64,000 nt of DNA from Aquila chrysaetos chrysaetos (Eukaryota; Chordata; Aves; Accipitriformes; Accipitridae). The position numbers and the translations under genes were made by a program. The notes beneath the pieces were generated by a model that worked only from the letters and a program-made list of their open reading frames with translations, made no database searches and was not told where the DNA came from. The stretch is taken from NCBI RefSeq assembly GCF_900496995.4, contig NC_044018.1, forward strand, positions 5,294,501-5,358,500, read 5' to 3'. This document shows, piece after piece, positions 62,893-64,000 of this stretch (positions are counted from its first letter, which is position 1; every line of letters starts with the position of its first letter).

Positions 62893-64000
62893 GTAAGTTT
62901 TAAGCATTTTAATTGTGACTTGGGTAAAGTTGATGCTTTAAAAAAATACAATTAATTTATGCAAATGGAAGGGGGTTGAAATTATTTGTTCAAATACCAG
63001 GCCGAAAGCACTATTACAGAGCCACACTTCACCATGCTAGGTTCTTTACCTAGGTGGGACAACTTGTGGAGTGAAACCAAAGGAGTCTATGATAAGGGTG
63101 GGCAAATGTTAGACAGTCAGTCTACCTTCGGATGCAGATACCCTCCACTTTATGGATCAAGGTATTCATATGGCCTAGATATCTTCATTAAAGATGACAA
63201 TGTCTGGGTCTCCATATGGAAACTCTCATGAATACCTCCTAGCTTAAGAAGATGCATTGACTGCAAGTGAGATCAAAGATATGTTTACACCAATGGTAGC
63301 ACAGAAATCTGAGTTCCAGACTTCCAGCTGCAGTTTATATGCTTTTCCGTAACCAGGAGAGGCAATTCTTATCCTTTAATCTAGGAAATTCCAGGTAAGG
63401 AGGGGACTTCTTTATCTTTTTTCTTCTTCCTCCTTTGAACAATGGTGGCTGATCCAGTAGCATTTGCAACACACTTGATAAAAGCAAGTAGCAAATCTGA
63501 GTTTTAAGAATTCTAACAGAAAATAAAAACATATGGGCTGAGTCTCATAATGCAAGACTTAATTTCAATCTTCTGTTATGGAATTAACCTAATTCTCATC
63601 ATGGGCTGTAGTATAAAGGAAGAAAGCTTCAAAACACCTTGCAAGTTCAGTGAGAAATCTTGAAAGAGCTAAGAATTTTGTATGTGTGGTCAAAGGTTTT
63701 GGATGCTGCTGTGGAGTAAATGGCAAGAAAGAGGAAAAAATTACAGAGAAAAGAAATATTGATGAAATATTATTCTGAAAGGAAATGCTGCATGTTTTCA
63801 TTTCCCATTTATGGTTAATTTTGTTTTTCAATTCATTTTTTCCCAATCCTTAGAAGTTTGAATATGTTTATTCCAACTACCTTGGCAAAGTCTCCTGGAT
63901 GTACCCATAGCTTCGTCAAGTTCACTGCTCTGCTTCCTGGCAATGAAAAAGTGAAATAAAATAAAAGGCTCAACTTTTCCCTCCTGGACATCCATCTCCT
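62893..64000 (+). other. Start of the CRISP intron after exon 6, running off the window
   Basis: It begins with a GTAAGT donor. I searched by eye for the C-terminal exon (cysteine-rich, starting in phase 1) and did not see one before 64000. The sequence is AT-rich and unique, without a recognised repeat. Confidence 0.65.

Noticed and set aside
62893..64000. Search for the CRISP C-terminal exon
   Set aside because: No stretch with the right phase, cysteine spacing and splice sites was found by eye.
1..64000. CRISPR arrays, operons or prokaryotic mobile elements
   Set aside because: No regularly spaced direct repeats or compact gene strings; base composition, introns and CR1 elements show vertebrate nuclear DNA.

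Overview
The window looks like single-copy nuclear DNA from a bird. Three things point there: CR1 LINE fragments with the typical avian 3' end (ATTCTATGATTCTA-type tail), several avian-type endogenous retrovirus LTRs, and a multi-exon gene with GT-AG introns. The LTR types suggest Neoaves rather than a galliform, but that rests on recall of repeat families and is only moderately sure. There are no bacterial-style operons, CRISPR arrays or recognisable tRNA/rRNA genes. Nearly all open frames over 60 codons are chance frames or pieces of repeats.

The one confident gene is a cysteine-rich secretory protein (CRISP, CAP superfamily) on the + strand at the right end. Six coding exons can be joined in frame with consensus splice sites (57048-57107, 58412-58531, 59015-59102, 60204-60349, 61102-61196, 62804-62892). 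They give 199 residues: signal peptide, whole CAP domain and the hinge. The C-terminal cysteine-rich domain exon(s) are not in the window, so the gene is cut by its right edge. A TATA-like box at 54009 followed by a good splice donor at 54100 is a candidate promoter plus untranslated first exon.

Positions 1 to about 54 kb form a gene-poor, AT-rich tract with no convincing coding exon. It holds CR1 copies (about 12.7, 15.4, 18.7, 22.1, 39.6, 50.0, 51.3 and 52.4 kb), a solo ERVL-type LTR (29981-30555), an LTR near 25 kb, a probable antisense LTR near 23.5-24.2 kb, simple repeats, and several dense unique blocks that read like conserved non-coding elements (about 6.3, 28.0, 38.6, 42.4 and 47.8 kb). 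From known vertebrate synteny the CRISP cluster lies near RHAG, TFAP2D, TFAP2B and PKHD1, so an enhancer-bearing desert would not be surprising here. No such neighbour gene is seen in the window itself.

The last CRISP intron carries a 1.06-kb antisense LTR (61613-62673) with a perfect 5-bp target duplication and an internal minisatellite-like array. No previously undescribed multi-gene system was found. The best follow-up targets are the truncated CRISP gene and its LTR-bearing intron, the candidate first exon, the CNE-like blocks, and a 14-bp palindrome that occurs twice.
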